Shown: piece after piece, positions 27,326 to 36,197 of the stretch
Layout of the letters: each line of letters starts with the position of its first letter
Numbering within the stretch: the first letter of the stretch is position 1
Origin: Janthinobacterium sp051380875
GTDB lineage: Bacteria; Pseudomonadota; Gammaproteobacteria; Burkholderiales; Burkholderiaceae_D
Direction: 5' to 3'
Length of the DNA: 64,000 nt
Assembly: GCF_051380875.1 (NCBI RefSeq)
Contig: NZ_JBNYXW010000007.1
Coordinates: 1 to 64,000, forward strand
Notes under the pieces: generated by a model
The model's database searches: none
Told to the model about the DNA's origin: nothing
The model's input: only the letters and a program-made list of their open reading frames with translations
Translations under genes and position numbers: made by a program

Positions 27326-27754
27326 ATGCAAGGTTTTGGTACCGTTAGCGCAGGTTTGGGTGCCGTTAAGTAAGTCGTAATAAATTATTATAATTTCTGA
27401 CTGCCATAACCGGCGCTCTGCGGCGTTGCCCGCTGCTAGCAGTGCTCGCACTGCGTCGCAACGGACGCCTTTGCGGGAGTACTGCCCGTCAAGGGGCAGT
27501 ACCGTTACGCAGGCGCGGGACTTGTCCCGCGAAACTCCTGCTGCACCATCCGGTTCTGTTCGTCATAACTTCACAATAATTTCCCACGACCTACTTAGCG
27601 TAAAATAGAGGGTTGTCCGGCACACCCTGTGCGTACCGCAGTCATATATTGTTGCGGCGGATTATTGTAATGCCTGTATAGGCGCACAGTATAGTGCCAG
27701 ATGTTCAGTTGCGCACTCCTAATCATTTTTGATGTACTTTTGAAGCAAAAACGC
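27326..27754. other. 429-bp recG-queA spacer without protein-coding gene
   Basis: No convincing ORF is seen. On the recG side is an AT-rich block containing ATTATAAT, which gives a -10-like hexamer on both strands. The middle (27430-27540) is GC-rich and strongly self-complementary. The queA side has several weak -10-like hexamers (TAAAAT 27601-27606, TATAGT 27690-27695) without good -35 partners. Confidence 0.6.
27473..27540. repeat. Compact multi-hairpin (three-way-junction-like) element
   Basis: A perfect 9-bp hairpin (27479-27487 with 27494-27502, loop GTCAAG) is followed by a perfect 7-bp hairpin (27514-27520 with 27525-27531, loop CTTG). They are enclosed by a short outer pairing of GGGAGT-like (27475-27480) with ACTCCT-like (27534-27539) sequence, partly competing with the first stem. 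It could be a REP-type palindromic repeat or a structured RNA. Copy number cannot be judged from this window. Confidence 0.5.
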
Positions 27755-28810
27755 ATGTATTCGCTTTCCGATTTCGATTTTAATTTGCCGCAAGAAAACA
27801 TTGCGCAAACTCCGTTGGCCGAGCGCAGCGCCTCGCGCCTGTTGCACCTGGACGGCGACACCCCGATAGACCGCAGCTTTGCCGATATCGTCGAGCTGTT
27901 GCAGGCCGGCGACTTGCTGGTGATGAACAACACGCGCGTGCTGAAGGCGCGTTTCTTCGGCGTCAAGGAAAGCGGCGGCAAGATCGAGGCGCTGGTCGAG
28001 CGCGTGCTCGACGAGCGCACCGTGCTGGCCCAGGTGCGCGCCTCGAAGTCGCCGCCGCCCGGCTGCCGCATCCGCCTGGCCGATGCCTTCGATGTGACCG
28101 TTGGGCAGCGCGCCGGCGAATTCTTTACACTGCACTTCGATGCCGACGTGTTCGAGCTGATCGAGGCGCATGGCCGCCTGCCGCTGCCGCCCTACATCGA
28201 GCACGACGCGGACGAGTTCGACGAGACGCGCTATCAAACCGTGTTCAACAAGGTACCGGGCGCCGTGGCTGCGCCGACGGCGGGCCTGCATTTCGACCAG
28301 GCCCTGCTCGACCAGCTGAAAGCGAAGGGCGTCAATTTTGCCTATGTGACGCTGCACGTGGGCGCCGGCACCTTCCAGCCCGTGCGCACCGAAGTGCTGT
28401 CCCAGCACAAGATGCATACCGAGTGGTACACCATGGCGCAGGAAACCGTGGACGCCGTGCGCGCCACGCAACTGGCTGGACGCGACGTGGTGGCCGTCGG
28501 CACGACCAGCCTGCGCGCGCTGGAATCGGCCTCGCAAAGCGGCCAGCTGGTGGCCGGCAGCGCCGATACGGCCCTGTTCATCACGCCCGGCTATGCTTTT
28601 AAAACGGTGACGCGCCTGATCACCAACTTCCATTTGCCGAAATCGACCCTGCTGATGCTGGTGTCGGCCTTTGCCGGCTATGCGCCGATCCGCAGCGCCT
28701 ACGCGCACGCGATCGCACAGAACTACCGTTTCTTCAGCTATGGCGATGCGATGCTGCTGACCACGCAATCGCGCGCTCCGCTGAACCTTCATACTCCCGT
28801 GAAAGACTGA
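27755..28810 (+). CDS. queA: S-adenosylmethionine:tRNA ribosyltransferase-isomerase
   Basis: 351 aa. It transfers and isomerises the ribosyl moiety of SAM onto preQ1 in tRNA to give epoxyqueuosine. The N-terminus DFDFNLPQENIAQTPLAERS, the VMNNTRVLKARFFG block, the VAAPTAGLHF motif and GTFQPVR are all QueA hallmarks. ATG 27755 is chosen by family alignment; the ribosome-binding site is weak (GAAG). The next gene, tgt, starts 2 bp after the stop, so the two consecutive queuosine steps are co-translated. Confidence 0.95.
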   Translation: MYSLSDFDFNLPQENIAQTPLAERSASRLLHLDGDTPIDRSFADIVELLQAGDLLVMNNTRVLKARFFGVKESGGKIEALVERVLDERTVLAQVRASKSPPPGCRIRLADAFDVTVGQRAGEFFTLHFDADVFELIEAHGRLPLPPYIEHDADEFDETRYQTVFNKVPGAVAAPTAGLHFDQALLDQLKAKGVNFAYVTLHVGAGTFQPVRTEVLSQHKMHTEWYTMAQETVDAVRATQLAGRDVVAVGTTSLRALESASQSGQLVAGSADTALFITPGYAFKTVTRLITNFHLPKSTLLMLVSAFAGYAPIRSAYAHAIAQNYRFFSYGDAMLLTTQSRAPLNLHTPVKD

Positions 28811-28812
28811 CC

Positions 28813-29952
28813 ATGCTGGAATTTACCCTTCTCAAGACCGACACGAGCGGCCTGACCAAGGCACGCCGCGGCACCTTGAAACTGAACCATGGCGTCGTGC
28901 AGACGCCGATCTTCATGCCAGTGGGCACTTACGGCACCGTCAAGGCGATGTCGCCGCTGGAGCTCAATGAGATCGATGCACAGATCATCTTGGGCAATAC
29001 CTTCCACTTGTGGTTGCGTCCAGGCAATACCGTCATGGAGAAATTCGGCGGCTTGCATGGTTTCATGGGCTGGAACAAGCCGATTTTGACGGATTCGGGC
29101 GGTTTCCAGGTGTTTTCGCTGGGCGCCATGCGCAAGATCACGGAAGAGGGCGTGCATTTCAATTCGCCGATCAACGGCGACAAGCTGTTCCTGTCGCCGG
29201 AAGTGTCGATGCAGGTGCAGCGCGTCTTGAATTCCGACATCGTCATGCAGTTTGACGAATGCACGCCTTATGAGATTGAGGGCCGCCCGGCCACCCTCGA
29301 GGAAGCGGCCAAGTCGATGCGCATGTCCTTGCGCTGGGCGCAGCGCTCGAAAGACGAGTTCCAGCGCGGTGAAAACCCGAATGCGCTGTTTGGCATCGTG
29401 CAGGGCGGCATGTTCGAGATGCTGCGCGATGAATCGCTGGCCAAGCTGGAAGAGATCGATTTCCCCGGTATCGCCATCGGCGGCCTGTCAGTCGGCGAGC
29501 CGAAGGAAGACATGATGCGCATGCTGGCCCACGTGGGTCCGCGCCTGCCGGCCAACAAGCCGCATTACCTGATGGGCGTGGGTACGCCGGAAGACCTGGT
29601 GGCGGGCGTGTCGAATGGTATCGACATGTTCGATTGCGTCATGCCGACGCGTAACGCGCGCAATGGCTGGCTGTTCACCCGTTTTGGCGATATCAAGATC
29701 AAGAATGCCAAGTACAAGGAAGACCAGGCGCCGCTCGATGAAACATGCAGCTGCTACGCCTGCCGCAATTTCTCGCGCGCGTATCTGCACCATCTGCACC
29801 GCTCCAAGGAAATCCTCGGCGCGCGTCTCAATACCATCCACAACCTGCATTACTACCTGGACCTGATGCGCCAGATGCGTGAAGCGCTGGACGAAGACCG
29901 TTTCCACGCATTTACGCTGCAATTCCACGCCGAACGCGCGCGCGGAACTTAA
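28813..29952 (+). CDS. tgt: tRNA-guanine(34) transglycosylase
   Basis: 379 aa. It swaps guanine 34 for preQ1 in GUN-anticodon tRNAs. The catalytic aspartate segments are DSGGFQVFSLG (near residue 95) and DCVMPTRNARNG. The zinc site near the C-terminus shows CSCYAC...HHL. The order queA-tgt-yajC-secD-secF is a classic bacterial cluster. A terminator with an 8-bp stem follows 73 bp later. Confidence 0.96.
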   Translation: MLEFTLLKTDTSGLTKARRGTLKLNHGVVQTPIFMPVGTYGTVKAMSPLELNEIDAQIILGNTFHLWLRPGNTVMEKFGGLHGFMGWNKPILTDSGGFQVFSLGAMRKITEEGVHFNSPINGDKLFLSPEVSMQVQRVLNSDIVMQFDECTPYEIEGRPATLEEAAKSMRMSLRWAQRSKDEFQRGENPNALFGIVQGGMFEMLRDESLAKLEEIDFPGIAIGGLSVGEPKEDMMRMLAHVGPRLPANKPHYLMGVGTPEDLVAGVSNGIDMFDCVMPTRNARNGWLFTRFGDIKIKNAKYKEDQAPLDETCSCYACRNFSRAYLHHLHRSKEILGARLNTIHNLHYYLDLMRQMREALDEDRFHAFTLQFHAERARGT

Positions 29953-30024
29953 GAATCACTTAGGGCCAAGGGTGCTGGCGCCGTGGCATGATGTTTTATG
30001 CATTGGTGCTTGGTCTGGGGCGAT

Positions 30025-30047
30025 AAAGCATTGCATAATGCTTTTTT
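30025..30047 (+). terminator. Intrinsic terminator after tgt
   Basis: A perfect 8-bp stem (30025-30032 with 30037-30044, loop GCAT) runs into six T (30042-30047). An outer GGGGC/GCCCC pairing may extend it. It separates queA-tgt from yajC-secDF. Confidence 0.8.
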
Positions 30048-30148
30048 AGCCCCATATAAAGTTGCTATGCCTGCAATTCGGGTTATGACGTATAGCCAAT
30101 GCTAGAATACAGCGCTATTTTTTCAAACTGATTAGAACTGGAGTCACC

Positions 30149-30478
30149 GTGTTTTTCATTTCCAACGCTTATGCGCAATCGACCGACGCCCTGGGTTTCG
30201 GCGGCAACCTGACCAGCTTCCTGCCGCTGGTATTGATGTTCGTGGTCATGTATTTCCTGATGATCCGTCCACAGCAAAAACGCGCCAAAGAACAACGGGC
30301 GATGATGGACGCGCTGGGCAAGGGTGACGAAGTCGTCACCTCTGGCGGCATGCTGGGCCGTGTTGTCAAGGTAGTGGACGCTTACGTCACCATCGAAGTG
30401 GCAACCGGCACTGAAGTCACCGTGCAAAAGAGCTCCATCACGACCTTGCTGCCTAAAGGCACCCTGAAGGCACTGTAA
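30149..30478 (+). CDS. yajC: Preprotein translocase subunit YajC
   Basis: 109 aa, an inner-membrane accessory of the SecDF complex. It has one transmembrane helix (about residues 20-40, LPLVLMFVVMYFLMIRP) followed by the conserved QQKRAKEQ segment and a small cytoplasmic SH3-like domain (GDEVVTSGGMLGRV). The start is a GTG with GGAG about 7 nt upstream. secD and secF follow on the same strand. Confidence 0.94.
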   Translation: MFFISNAYAQSTDALGFGGNLTSFLPLVLMFVVMYFLMIRPQQKRAKEQRAMMDALGKGDEVVTSGGMLGRVVKVVDAYVTIEVATGTEVTVQKSSITTLLPKGTLKAL

Positions 30479-30487
30479 TTCCTCGCT

Positions 30488-30532
30488 GTCATTATCAAGG
30501 TAATGACGACCGGGGCGGCTATCGGCCGCCCC
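30488..30532 (+). promoter_or_regulatory. Two hairpins between yajC and secD
   Basis: A 7-bp perfect stem (30488-30494 with 30501-30507) is followed by a second 8-bp perfect GC stem (30512-30519 with 30525-30532). Neither has a U-tract, so a full terminator is unlikely. They may set mRNA processing or reduce read-through so that yajC exceeds secD. Confidence 0.45.
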
Positions 30533-30573
30533 TCGCGACGCCTCCGACGCTCAACACTGAACGCTGAATCAAT

Positions 30574-32439
30574 ATGAATCGCTATCCTGCCTGGAAATAC
30601 ATCATCATCGTCGTCGCCTTATTGCTGGGCGCACTCTATACGGCGCCCAATTATTTCGGTGAATCACCGGCGCTGCAAGTAACCAGTGGCAAGTCGACCG
30701 TCAAAGTGACGAGCGAGCTGATGACGCAAGTCGATCAAATATTGACGAAAGAGAACGTCAAGTCGGAAGGTGTCACCATGGACGGCGCCGGCAACCTCGT
30801 CTCCGTACGCGTGCGTTTCGCCGATCCTGATACCCAGTTCAAGGCAAAACTGGTGCTGGAAAAGGATCTGAACATGGATCCGAGCGACCCCGCATATATC
30901 GTGACGGTCAACCTGCAAGCCAATACCCCGCTGTGGATGCAAAAATTGCATGCCTTGCCCATGTACATGGGCCTGGATTTGCGCGGTGGCGTGCACTTCC
31001 TGATGCAGGTCGATGCAAAAGCCGTGCTGAACAAGAAAATCCAGGGCGTCCAGTCCGCCGCGCGTAGCGTGCTGCGCGACAAGAATATCCGCCACGCCGG
31101 CATCGAGCGCGTGGGCGACAGCGTCCAGATCAACTTCCGCGACGCGGAAACGCGCCTGAAGGCAAAAAATGTGCTGTCCGACCAGATGTCGGAACTGGCC
31201 TTTGCCGATGCGGGCGAAGGCAGCGACCTGAAACTGAACATCACCCTGAAGCCGGCGGCCCTGAAGGCCACCATCGATGAAGGCGTGAAACAAAATATCT
31301 CTACCCTGTCCAAGCGCGTCAACGAGCTGGGCGTATCCGAGCCACTGATCCAGCAGCAAGGTCCTGACCGTATCGTGGTGCAACTGCCTGGCGTGCAAGA
31401 CGTCGCCCGTGCGAAAGCCATCATCGGCCGTACGGCGACGCTGGAAGTGCGCCTGGTCGATGAAGGCATCGTGCCTGGCACCGAACTGTCGAGCGCCATC
31501 CCGTTCAATTCGGAATTGTTTACCGTCGGCAAGGGCGTACCTGTCGTACTGTCGAAAGACGTGATCCTGACGGGCGACTATATTTCCAGCGCCACAGCCA
31601 GCTTCGACCAGAACCAGCAAGCGGCCGTATCGATCGACCTGAACGGCGACGGCGGGCGCAAGATGCGCGAAGCGACGCGCGAACGCGTCGGCAAGCGCAT
31701 GGCCATCGTGCTGTTTGAAAAGGGCAAGCCGGAAGTGCTGTCGGTTGCAACCATCCAGCAGGAACTTGGTTCGCGCTTCCAGATCACCGGCATGGGCGGT
31801 GCGGAAAACGCCAACGAACTGGCGCTGCTGCTGCGCTCGGGCGCCTTGTCGGCACCGATGAGCGTCATCGAAGAACGCACGATCGGACCGCAACTGGGCG
31901 CGGAAAATATCGCCAAGGGTTTCCACTCGACGCTGTACGGCTTCATCGCCATCGCCATCTTCATGATCGCCTACTACATGCTGTTCGGTGCCTTCAGCGT
32001 GCTGGCCCTGGCCTCGAACCTGTTGTTGCTGATCGGCTTGCTGTCGATGATCCAGGTGACCTTGACCTTGCCCGGTATCGCCGCTATCGCGCTGGCGCTG
32101 GGTATGGCGATTGACGCCAACGTCTTGATTAATGAACGTATCCGCGAAGAGCTGCGCGCCGGCAATACGCCGCAAGCGGCGATCTCCGCCGGCTTCGACC
32201 GCGCCTGGGCCACGATTCTGGACTCGAACGTGACCACCCTGATCGTCGGTGTCGCCCTGCTGGCCTTCGGCAGCGGTCCGGTGCGCGGCTTTGCCGTGGT
32301 GCATTGCCTGGGCATCCTGACCTCGATGTTCTCCTCCGTCTTCGTCTCGCGCGGCGTGGTCAACCTCTGGTATGGCCGCAAGAAAAAGCTGACCACCTTG
32401 TCGATCGGCACGGTCTGGGTACCGGACGCCAGCAAGTAA
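30574..32439 (+). CDS. secD: Protein translocase subunit SecD
   Basis: 621 aa, an RND-fold inner-membrane protein using proton-motive force to help pull proteins through SecYEG. There is one N-terminal helix, a large periplasmic domain (P1 head and base, GLDLRGGVHFLMQVD near residue 130), then five clustered helices. The signature AIDANVLINERIREE-type block is present near residue 510. It is followed by secF after 114 bp. Confidence 0.96.
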   Translation: MNRYPAWKYIIIVVALLLGALYTAPNYFGESPALQVTSGKSTVKVTSELMTQVDQILTKENVKSEGVTMDGAGNLVSVRVRFADPDTQFKAKLVLEKDLNMDPSDPAYIVTVNLQANTPLWMQKLHALPMYMGLDLRGGVHFLMQVDAKAVLNKKIQGVQSAARSVLRDKNIRHAGIERVGDSVQINFRDAETRLKAKNVLSDQMSELAFADAGEGSDLKLNITLKPAALKATIDEGVKQNISTLSKRVNELGVSEPLIQQQGPDRIVVQLPGVQDVARAKAIIGRTATLEVRLVDEGIVPGTELSSAIPFNSELFTVGKGVPVVLSKDVILTGDYISSATASFDQNQQAAVSIDLNGDGGRKMREATRERVGKRMAIVLFEKGKPEVLSVATIQQELGSRFQITGMGGAENANELALLLRSGALSAPMSVIEERTIGPQLGAENIAKGFHSTLYGFIAIAIFMIAYYMLFGAFSVLALASNLLLLIGLLSMIQVTLTLPGIAAIALALGMAIDANVLINERIREELRAGNTPQAAISAGFDRAWATILDSNVTTLIVGVALLAFGSGPVRGFAVVHCLGILTSMFSSVFVSRGVVNLWYGRKKKLTTLSIGTVWVPDASK

Positions 32440-32553
32440 GCGACAAGTAAGCGACGGCCCAGCCCAACCTAATAGCGTCAACAGCGAGCGTCAACAGCGA
32501 TAGCGTCCGGTGGCACAGCCGCCGGACGCACAGAACAGAACTCAGAGGATTTC

Positions 32554-33576
32554 ATGGAATTTTTCCGCATCAAAAAAGATATTCCCTTCATGCGCCATGC
32601 GTTGATTTTCAACGTCATTTCGGCGGTGACCTTCATTGCCGCCGTGTTCTTCCTGGTGCACAAGGGCTTGCACCTGTCCGTTGAATTCAAGGGCGGCACC
32701 GTGATGGAGGTGAAGTACCCGAAAGCGGCCAACCTCGAAAGCATACGCGGCACCCTGATCGGCATGGGCTATGAAGAGCCGGGCGTGACCAGCTTCGATA
32801 CGGCGCGCGACGTGATGATCCGCCTGCCGGTGGAAAAGGGCGTCAGCGCCGCGAACAGCTCGCAGCGCGTGTTTGAAGCACTGTGCAAGGCCGAGCAAGG
32901 CACGACCAAGGGCATCGATACCGTCACCGACAAGGGTGAGCATGTGCTCAAGAGCGCGTGCATGGACGCCGCCGGCAACGAGGCGGTCGTCTTGCAGAAA
33001 GTCGAATTCGTCGGCCCGCAAGTGGGCGAGGAACTGGCGCAGAATGGCTTGAACGCGCTGGTGATGGTGATTCTTGGCGTGATGATCTACCTGGCCATCC
33101 GCTTCGAGTGGAAATACGCCGTCTCGGCGATTATCGCCAACTTGCATGACGTGGTGATCATCCTGGGTTTCTTCGCCTTCTTCCAGTGGGAATTCTCGCT
33201 GACGGTACTGGCGGCGATCCTGGCGGTGCTGGGCTACTCGGTCAATGAATCGGTGGTCATCTTTGACCGTATCCGCGAAAACTTCCGCAAGCAGCGCAAG
33301 GCAAGCGTACATGAAGTGATCGACAACGCGATCACCAGCACCATTTCGCGTACCATCATCACCCACGGTTCGACGCAGATGATGGTGCTGTCGATGCTGG
33401 TCTTCGGTGGCCAGACGCTGCACCACTTTGCCCTGGCATTGACCATCGGTATCTGCTTCGGTATTTACTCGTCCGTGTTCGTGGCGGCATCGATTGCCAT
33501 GTGGCTGGGCGTGAAGCGCGAAGACTTGATCAAGCCGGTCAAGGAAAAAGACGAAACTGACGGCGCAGTGGTGTAA
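32554..33576 (+). CDS. secF: Protein translocase subunit SecF
   Basis: 340 aa, the partner of SecD. It has an N-terminal helix, a periplasmic domain starting VEFKGGTVMEV, and five C-terminal helices with the GYSVNESVVIFDRIREN signature. The ribosome-binding site AGAGGA precedes the ATG. A strong terminator follows 28 bp after the stop, closing the yajC-secD-secF unit. Confidence 0.96.
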   Translation: MEFFRIKKDIPFMRHALIFNVISAVTFIAAVFFLVHKGLHLSVEFKGGTVMEVKYPKAANLESIRGTLIGMGYEEPGVTSFDTARDVMIRLPVEKGVSAANSSQRVFEALCKAEQGTTKGIDTVTDKGEHVLKSACMDAAGNEAVVLQKVEFVGPQVGEELAQNGLNALVMVILGVMIYLAIRFEWKYAVSAIIANLHDVVIILGFFAFFQWEFSLTVLAAILAVLGYSVNESVVIFDRIRENFRKQRKASVHEVIDNAITSTISRTIITHGSTQMMVLSMLVFGGQTLHHFALALTIGICFGIYSSVFVAASIAMWLGVKREDLIKPVKEKDETDGAVV

Positions 33577-33604
33577 GCGCAGCTTGTTGCATGTGGAATT
33601 GAAG

Positions 33605-33636
33605 AACGATCACCCTCGCGGTGGTCGTTTTTTTTT
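33605..33636 (+). terminator. Intrinsic terminator after secF
   Basis: A 10-bp stem with one G-T wobble (33605-33614 with 33620-33629, loop CTCGC) is followed by nine T (33628-33636). Confidence 0.9.
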
Positions 33637-33697
33637 GGTAATGGATGACGATGAAGCGTTTCTTATTGATGGGCGACCGAGCCTTGCGGGACTGCCC

Positions 33698-34399
33698 ATG
33701 AGCCGCAGCGGCCGGCTGTTCTTGCTGATGGACGCCATGCGTGCGAAACGGGTGCCCGTCACGGCGGCCCAACTGGCGCAACAGCTGGGCGTGTCCGAAC
33801 GTACGATTTACCGCGACATCCAGACCCTGGCCGAACTGGGCGCGCCGCTGCAGGGCGAGGCCGGCATTGGCTATGTGCTGCGCCGTGGTTCCTTCTTGCC
33901 GCCGCTGATGTTCGGCCCTGATGAACTCGAAGCGCTGGTGCTCGGTGCGCGCTGGGTGCGCCGCCAGGGCGATGCGGGCCTGGCGCAGGCGGCCGAAGCT
34001 GCCCTGGCGAAGATCGCCGCCGCCTCGCCGCGCGACCTGCGCGACAGCATGGCCGACACCAGTTTGTGGGTGCCGCTGGGCCGCCCCGCCGATGGCACGG
34101 AACCGGCCGACCGCTATGTGCAGCCGGTGCGCGAGGCCATCCGCCATGAACAGAAGCTGACACTGGGCTACCAGGACGAACACGGCAGCGTCACGCAGCG
34201 CACGGTATGGCCGTTCGCCCTGGCCTTTTTTGAAGGCAAGCGCCTGCTGGCGGCCTGGTGCGAACTGCGCAGTGATTATCGCCATTTCCGCATCGACCGC
34301 ATCGCCAGCGTGCAGCAGCATGCCGAACGCTATGCCACGCGCCGCCATGCGCTGCTCGATACCTGGCGAAAAATGTACGCTATCGACCCGGAAGGGTAG
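33698..34399 (+). CDS. YafY-type transcriptional regulator (HTH_11 plus WYL domain)
   Basis: 233 aa. The N-terminal winged helix-turn-helix is clear (VTAAQLAQQLGVSERTIYRDIQTL, about residues 20-43), followed by the WYL ligand-sensing region from about residue 135 on (the RHFRIDRI segment near the C-terminus). WYL proteins bind nucleic acids or nucleotides and often control stress or defence genes. Here no defence genes are adjacent; a GST follows after 85 bp. The start ATG 33698 is chosen because MSRSGRLF is typical; the frame is open back across the secF terminator to 33584. Confidence 0.82.
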   Translation: MSRSGRLFLLMDAMRAKRVPVTAAQLAQQLGVSERTIYRDIQTLAELGAPLQGEAGIGYVLRRGSFLPPLMFGPDELEALVLGARWVRRQGDAGLAQAAEAALAKIAAASPRDLRDSMADTSLWVPLGRPADGTEPADRYVQPVREAIRHEQKLTLGYQDEHGSVTQRTVWPFALAFFEGKRLLAAWCELRSDYRHFRIDRIASVQQHAERYATRRHALLDTWRKMYAIDPEG

Positions 34400-34484
34400 G
34401 TGTCGCGGCAGGCAGGCTCCTGACAAAAACTGTCAGTGCATGGCCCTACGATGGTGGCTTCTTCACTCACCGGAGTCTTGCATC

Positions 34485-35111
34485 ATGCGCCTGTACCACC
34501 ACCCCATGTCATCGAATGCCCGCCGCGCCCTGATGACGGCGATCCACCTCGATTTGCCCCTGGAACTGGCCGAAGTCGACCTGATGAATGCGGATGACCG
34601 CCGCCGCCTGGCCGAACTGAACCCGAACGGCAAGCTGCCCGTGCTGGCCGATGGCAATTTCCTGCTGTGGGAGTCGTGCGCCATCATGCAATACCTGGCC
34701 GAGCAAGTGCCGGGCCAGACGATCTATCCTTTGGTGCCGCAGACGCGCGCCGACGTCAACCGCTGGCTGTTCTGGGCCGCGCAGCACTTTGCGCCGGCCA
34801 TCGGCGTGCTGGCCTGGGAACGCGCGTGGAAGGGCATGACGGGCGGCGGCCCAGCGGATCGGCTGGAAGTGGCGCGCGGCGAGCGCGAACTGGCTGAGTG
34901 TGCCCTTGTGCTGGACGCGCATCTGGCGGGGCGCAGCTGGCTCAGTGGCGATGCCTTGACCCTGGCCGATTTTGGCGTGGCCGCGCCGCTGATGTACAGC
35001 GAGGCGGTGCAGCTGCCGCTGGGGCAGTATCAGCATATCCAGGCCTGGTTTGCACGCGTGCGGCAACTGCGTGCCTGGCAAGAAACGGAAGTGGACCTGA
35101 CTGCCCGATAA
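34485..35111 (+). CDS. Glutathione S-transferase family protein
   Basis: 208 aa. It has an N-terminal thioredoxin-like domain (MRLYHHPMSSNARR, then NPNGKLPVL and WESCAIMQYL, giving the cis-Pro and the glutathione-binding ES/SC motif near residue 67) and an all-helical C-terminal domain with the TLADFGVAAPL N-capping box. The family conjugates or reduces electrophiles with glutathione in the cytoplasm. It follows the WYL regulator and may be its target, by position only. A terminator lies 95 bp downstream. Confidence 0.88.
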   Translation: MRLYHHPMSSNARRALMTAIHLDLPLELAEVDLMNADDRRRLAELNPNGKLPVLADGNFLLWESCAIMQYLAEQVPGQTIYPLVPQTRADVNRWLFWAAQHFAPAIGVLAWERAWKGMTGGGPADRLEVARGERELAECALVLDAHLAGRSWLSGDALTLADFGVAAPLMYSEAVQLPLGQYQHIQAWFARVRQLRAWQETEVDLTAR

Positions 35112-35205
35112 ATGTGTGCGCTAAGTGTGCCAGCGCACGGAGTCGTTGCTGCGCTGGGCATAAGATGGGCTTGTCTCTTTCAGGACATCCCTAGCTTTGG
35201 ACTTT

Positions 35206-35230
35206 ACCCGCTTTCGAGCGGGTTTTTTTT
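35206..35230 (+). terminator. Intrinsic terminator after the GST gene
   Basis: A perfect 7-bp stem (35206-35212 with 35217-35223) with a TTCG tetraloop is followed by eight T. It acts on the plus strand only. Confidence 0.92.
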
Positions 35231-35239
35231 GTTCACAGA

Positions 35240-36088
35240 TTAGTGCACCAGCACCTTCAGCAGTGACTGCACTTCGTCGTCCGATTCTTCCATGATGCTC
35301 GACAGGGTCGCGTCATCGCCGATGACGCAGTCGATGCTGCGCGCGGCGCGGGCGGTGCGCACGGCGATGGCGGCAGGATTTTCATTCAGGGGCGAGGCCA
35401 CCGGCGCCAGGTCGTTCGCCAGCAGCAGGGTGTCGCCCAGCGATTCGGGCGGGATGGCGCGCAAGCCTTCCCACAGCGCATCGATGGCCTGCATCACCGC
35501 TTCTGGCACCTTGAGCTTGGTCAATACGCCGTGGCCGATGGCTTGTTCGCCATGTTCGATCCAGTCCTGCGGTTCGCCGTCGAGGATGCCGGGAAATTCG
35601 GCCGCGCGCGACAGCATGTAAAAGCCGCCCACTTCATGCATGATGCCGGCAAACAGGGCCGTATCAGGATCGACCTTGGTGACGCGGCGCGCGATGACCT
35701 GCGCCAGTGCCGCCACATGGGCCGTATGCTCCCACAACTGGTTGGCCTTGGCTTGCAGCACGGGGTCGGTGATCGTGCTGCCCAACTGGCGCACGATCAG
35801 CGACGCCACGACCGACTGCAAGGTGCGCACGCCGAGCCGCTGCACGGCATTGCGCACGCTGGTGATTTCGTTGCCGGAACGGTTGAAGGCAACCGAGTTG
35901 GCAATCGCCACCGTGCGCGCCGCCAGCAGCGGGTCGGCCTGCACCAGCTTGGCGGCTGCTTCGATATGGCAATCGGGATCGGCCAGCGCCTGCTGCAGCT
36001 TGAGCGAAGCGTCCACATTGGCGGGGAAAGTGAGCTCGCCGCGACCGGCAAGTGCAGCGATACTTTTAAAGGCGTCGAGTCTATTCAT
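35240..36088 (-). CDS. HDOD domain-containing protein
   Basis: 282 aa. The HDOD (HD-related output domain) region spans about residues 15-210, with the ANSVAFNRSGNEITSVRNAVQRLG core and HTAHVAALAQVIARR. Such proteins act in signal transduction without a known enzyme activity, often linked to cyclic-di-GMP, motility or stress. There is no receiver or GGDEF domain. The ATG at 36088 has no Shine-Dalgarno; a consensus -10 hexamer ends 8 nt upstream, so the mRNA may be leaderless. Confidence 0.85.
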   Translation of the reverse strand: MNRLDAFKSIAALAGRGELTFPANVDASLKLQQALADPDCHIEAAAKLVQADPLLAARTVAIANSVAFNRSGNEITSVRNAVQRLGVRTLQSVVASLIVRQLGSTITDPVLQAKANQLWEHTAHVAALAQVIARRVTKVDPDTALFAGIMHEVGGFYMLSRAAEFPGILDGEPQDWIEHGEQAIGHGVLTKLKVPEAVMQAIDALWEGLRAIPPESLGDTLLLANDLAPVASPLNENPAAIAVRTARAARSIDCVIGDDATLSSIMEESDDEVQSLLKVLVH

Positions 36089-36095
36089 TGAAAAA

Positions 36096-36123
36096 ATTAT
36101 ACTCGCAATATTTCCGTACGGAA
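36096..36123 (-). promoter_or_regulatory. Promoter of the HDOD gene with 12-bp palindrome
   Basis: On the minus strand a perfect TATAAT lies at 36101-36096, only 7 bases before the ATG. A perfect palindrome TTCCGTACGGAA (36112-36123) sits where the -35 box would be. The palindrome is a plausible operator for a dimeric repressor or activator. Confidence 0.5.
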
Positions 36124-36197
36124 CTTTTTAAGCGTGATCTTTTCGCCAGCAAGCACGCAAATAAGCACGCAAATGGCGAGTAAAGCCCCACAAACGA

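Noticed and set aside
27601..27754. preQ1 riboswitch ahead of queA
   Set aside because: There is a small stem near 27609-27628, but I could not find the A-rich tail and pseudoknot pairing expected of preQ1 riboswitches.
30664..32481. 605-codon open frame opposite secD
   Set aside because: It is antisense to a conserved Sec gene and has no motif of its own.
33584..33697. Longer N-terminus for the WYL regulator
   Set aside because: It would be translated from within the secF terminator; the ATG at 33698 begins directly at the helix-turn-helix domain.
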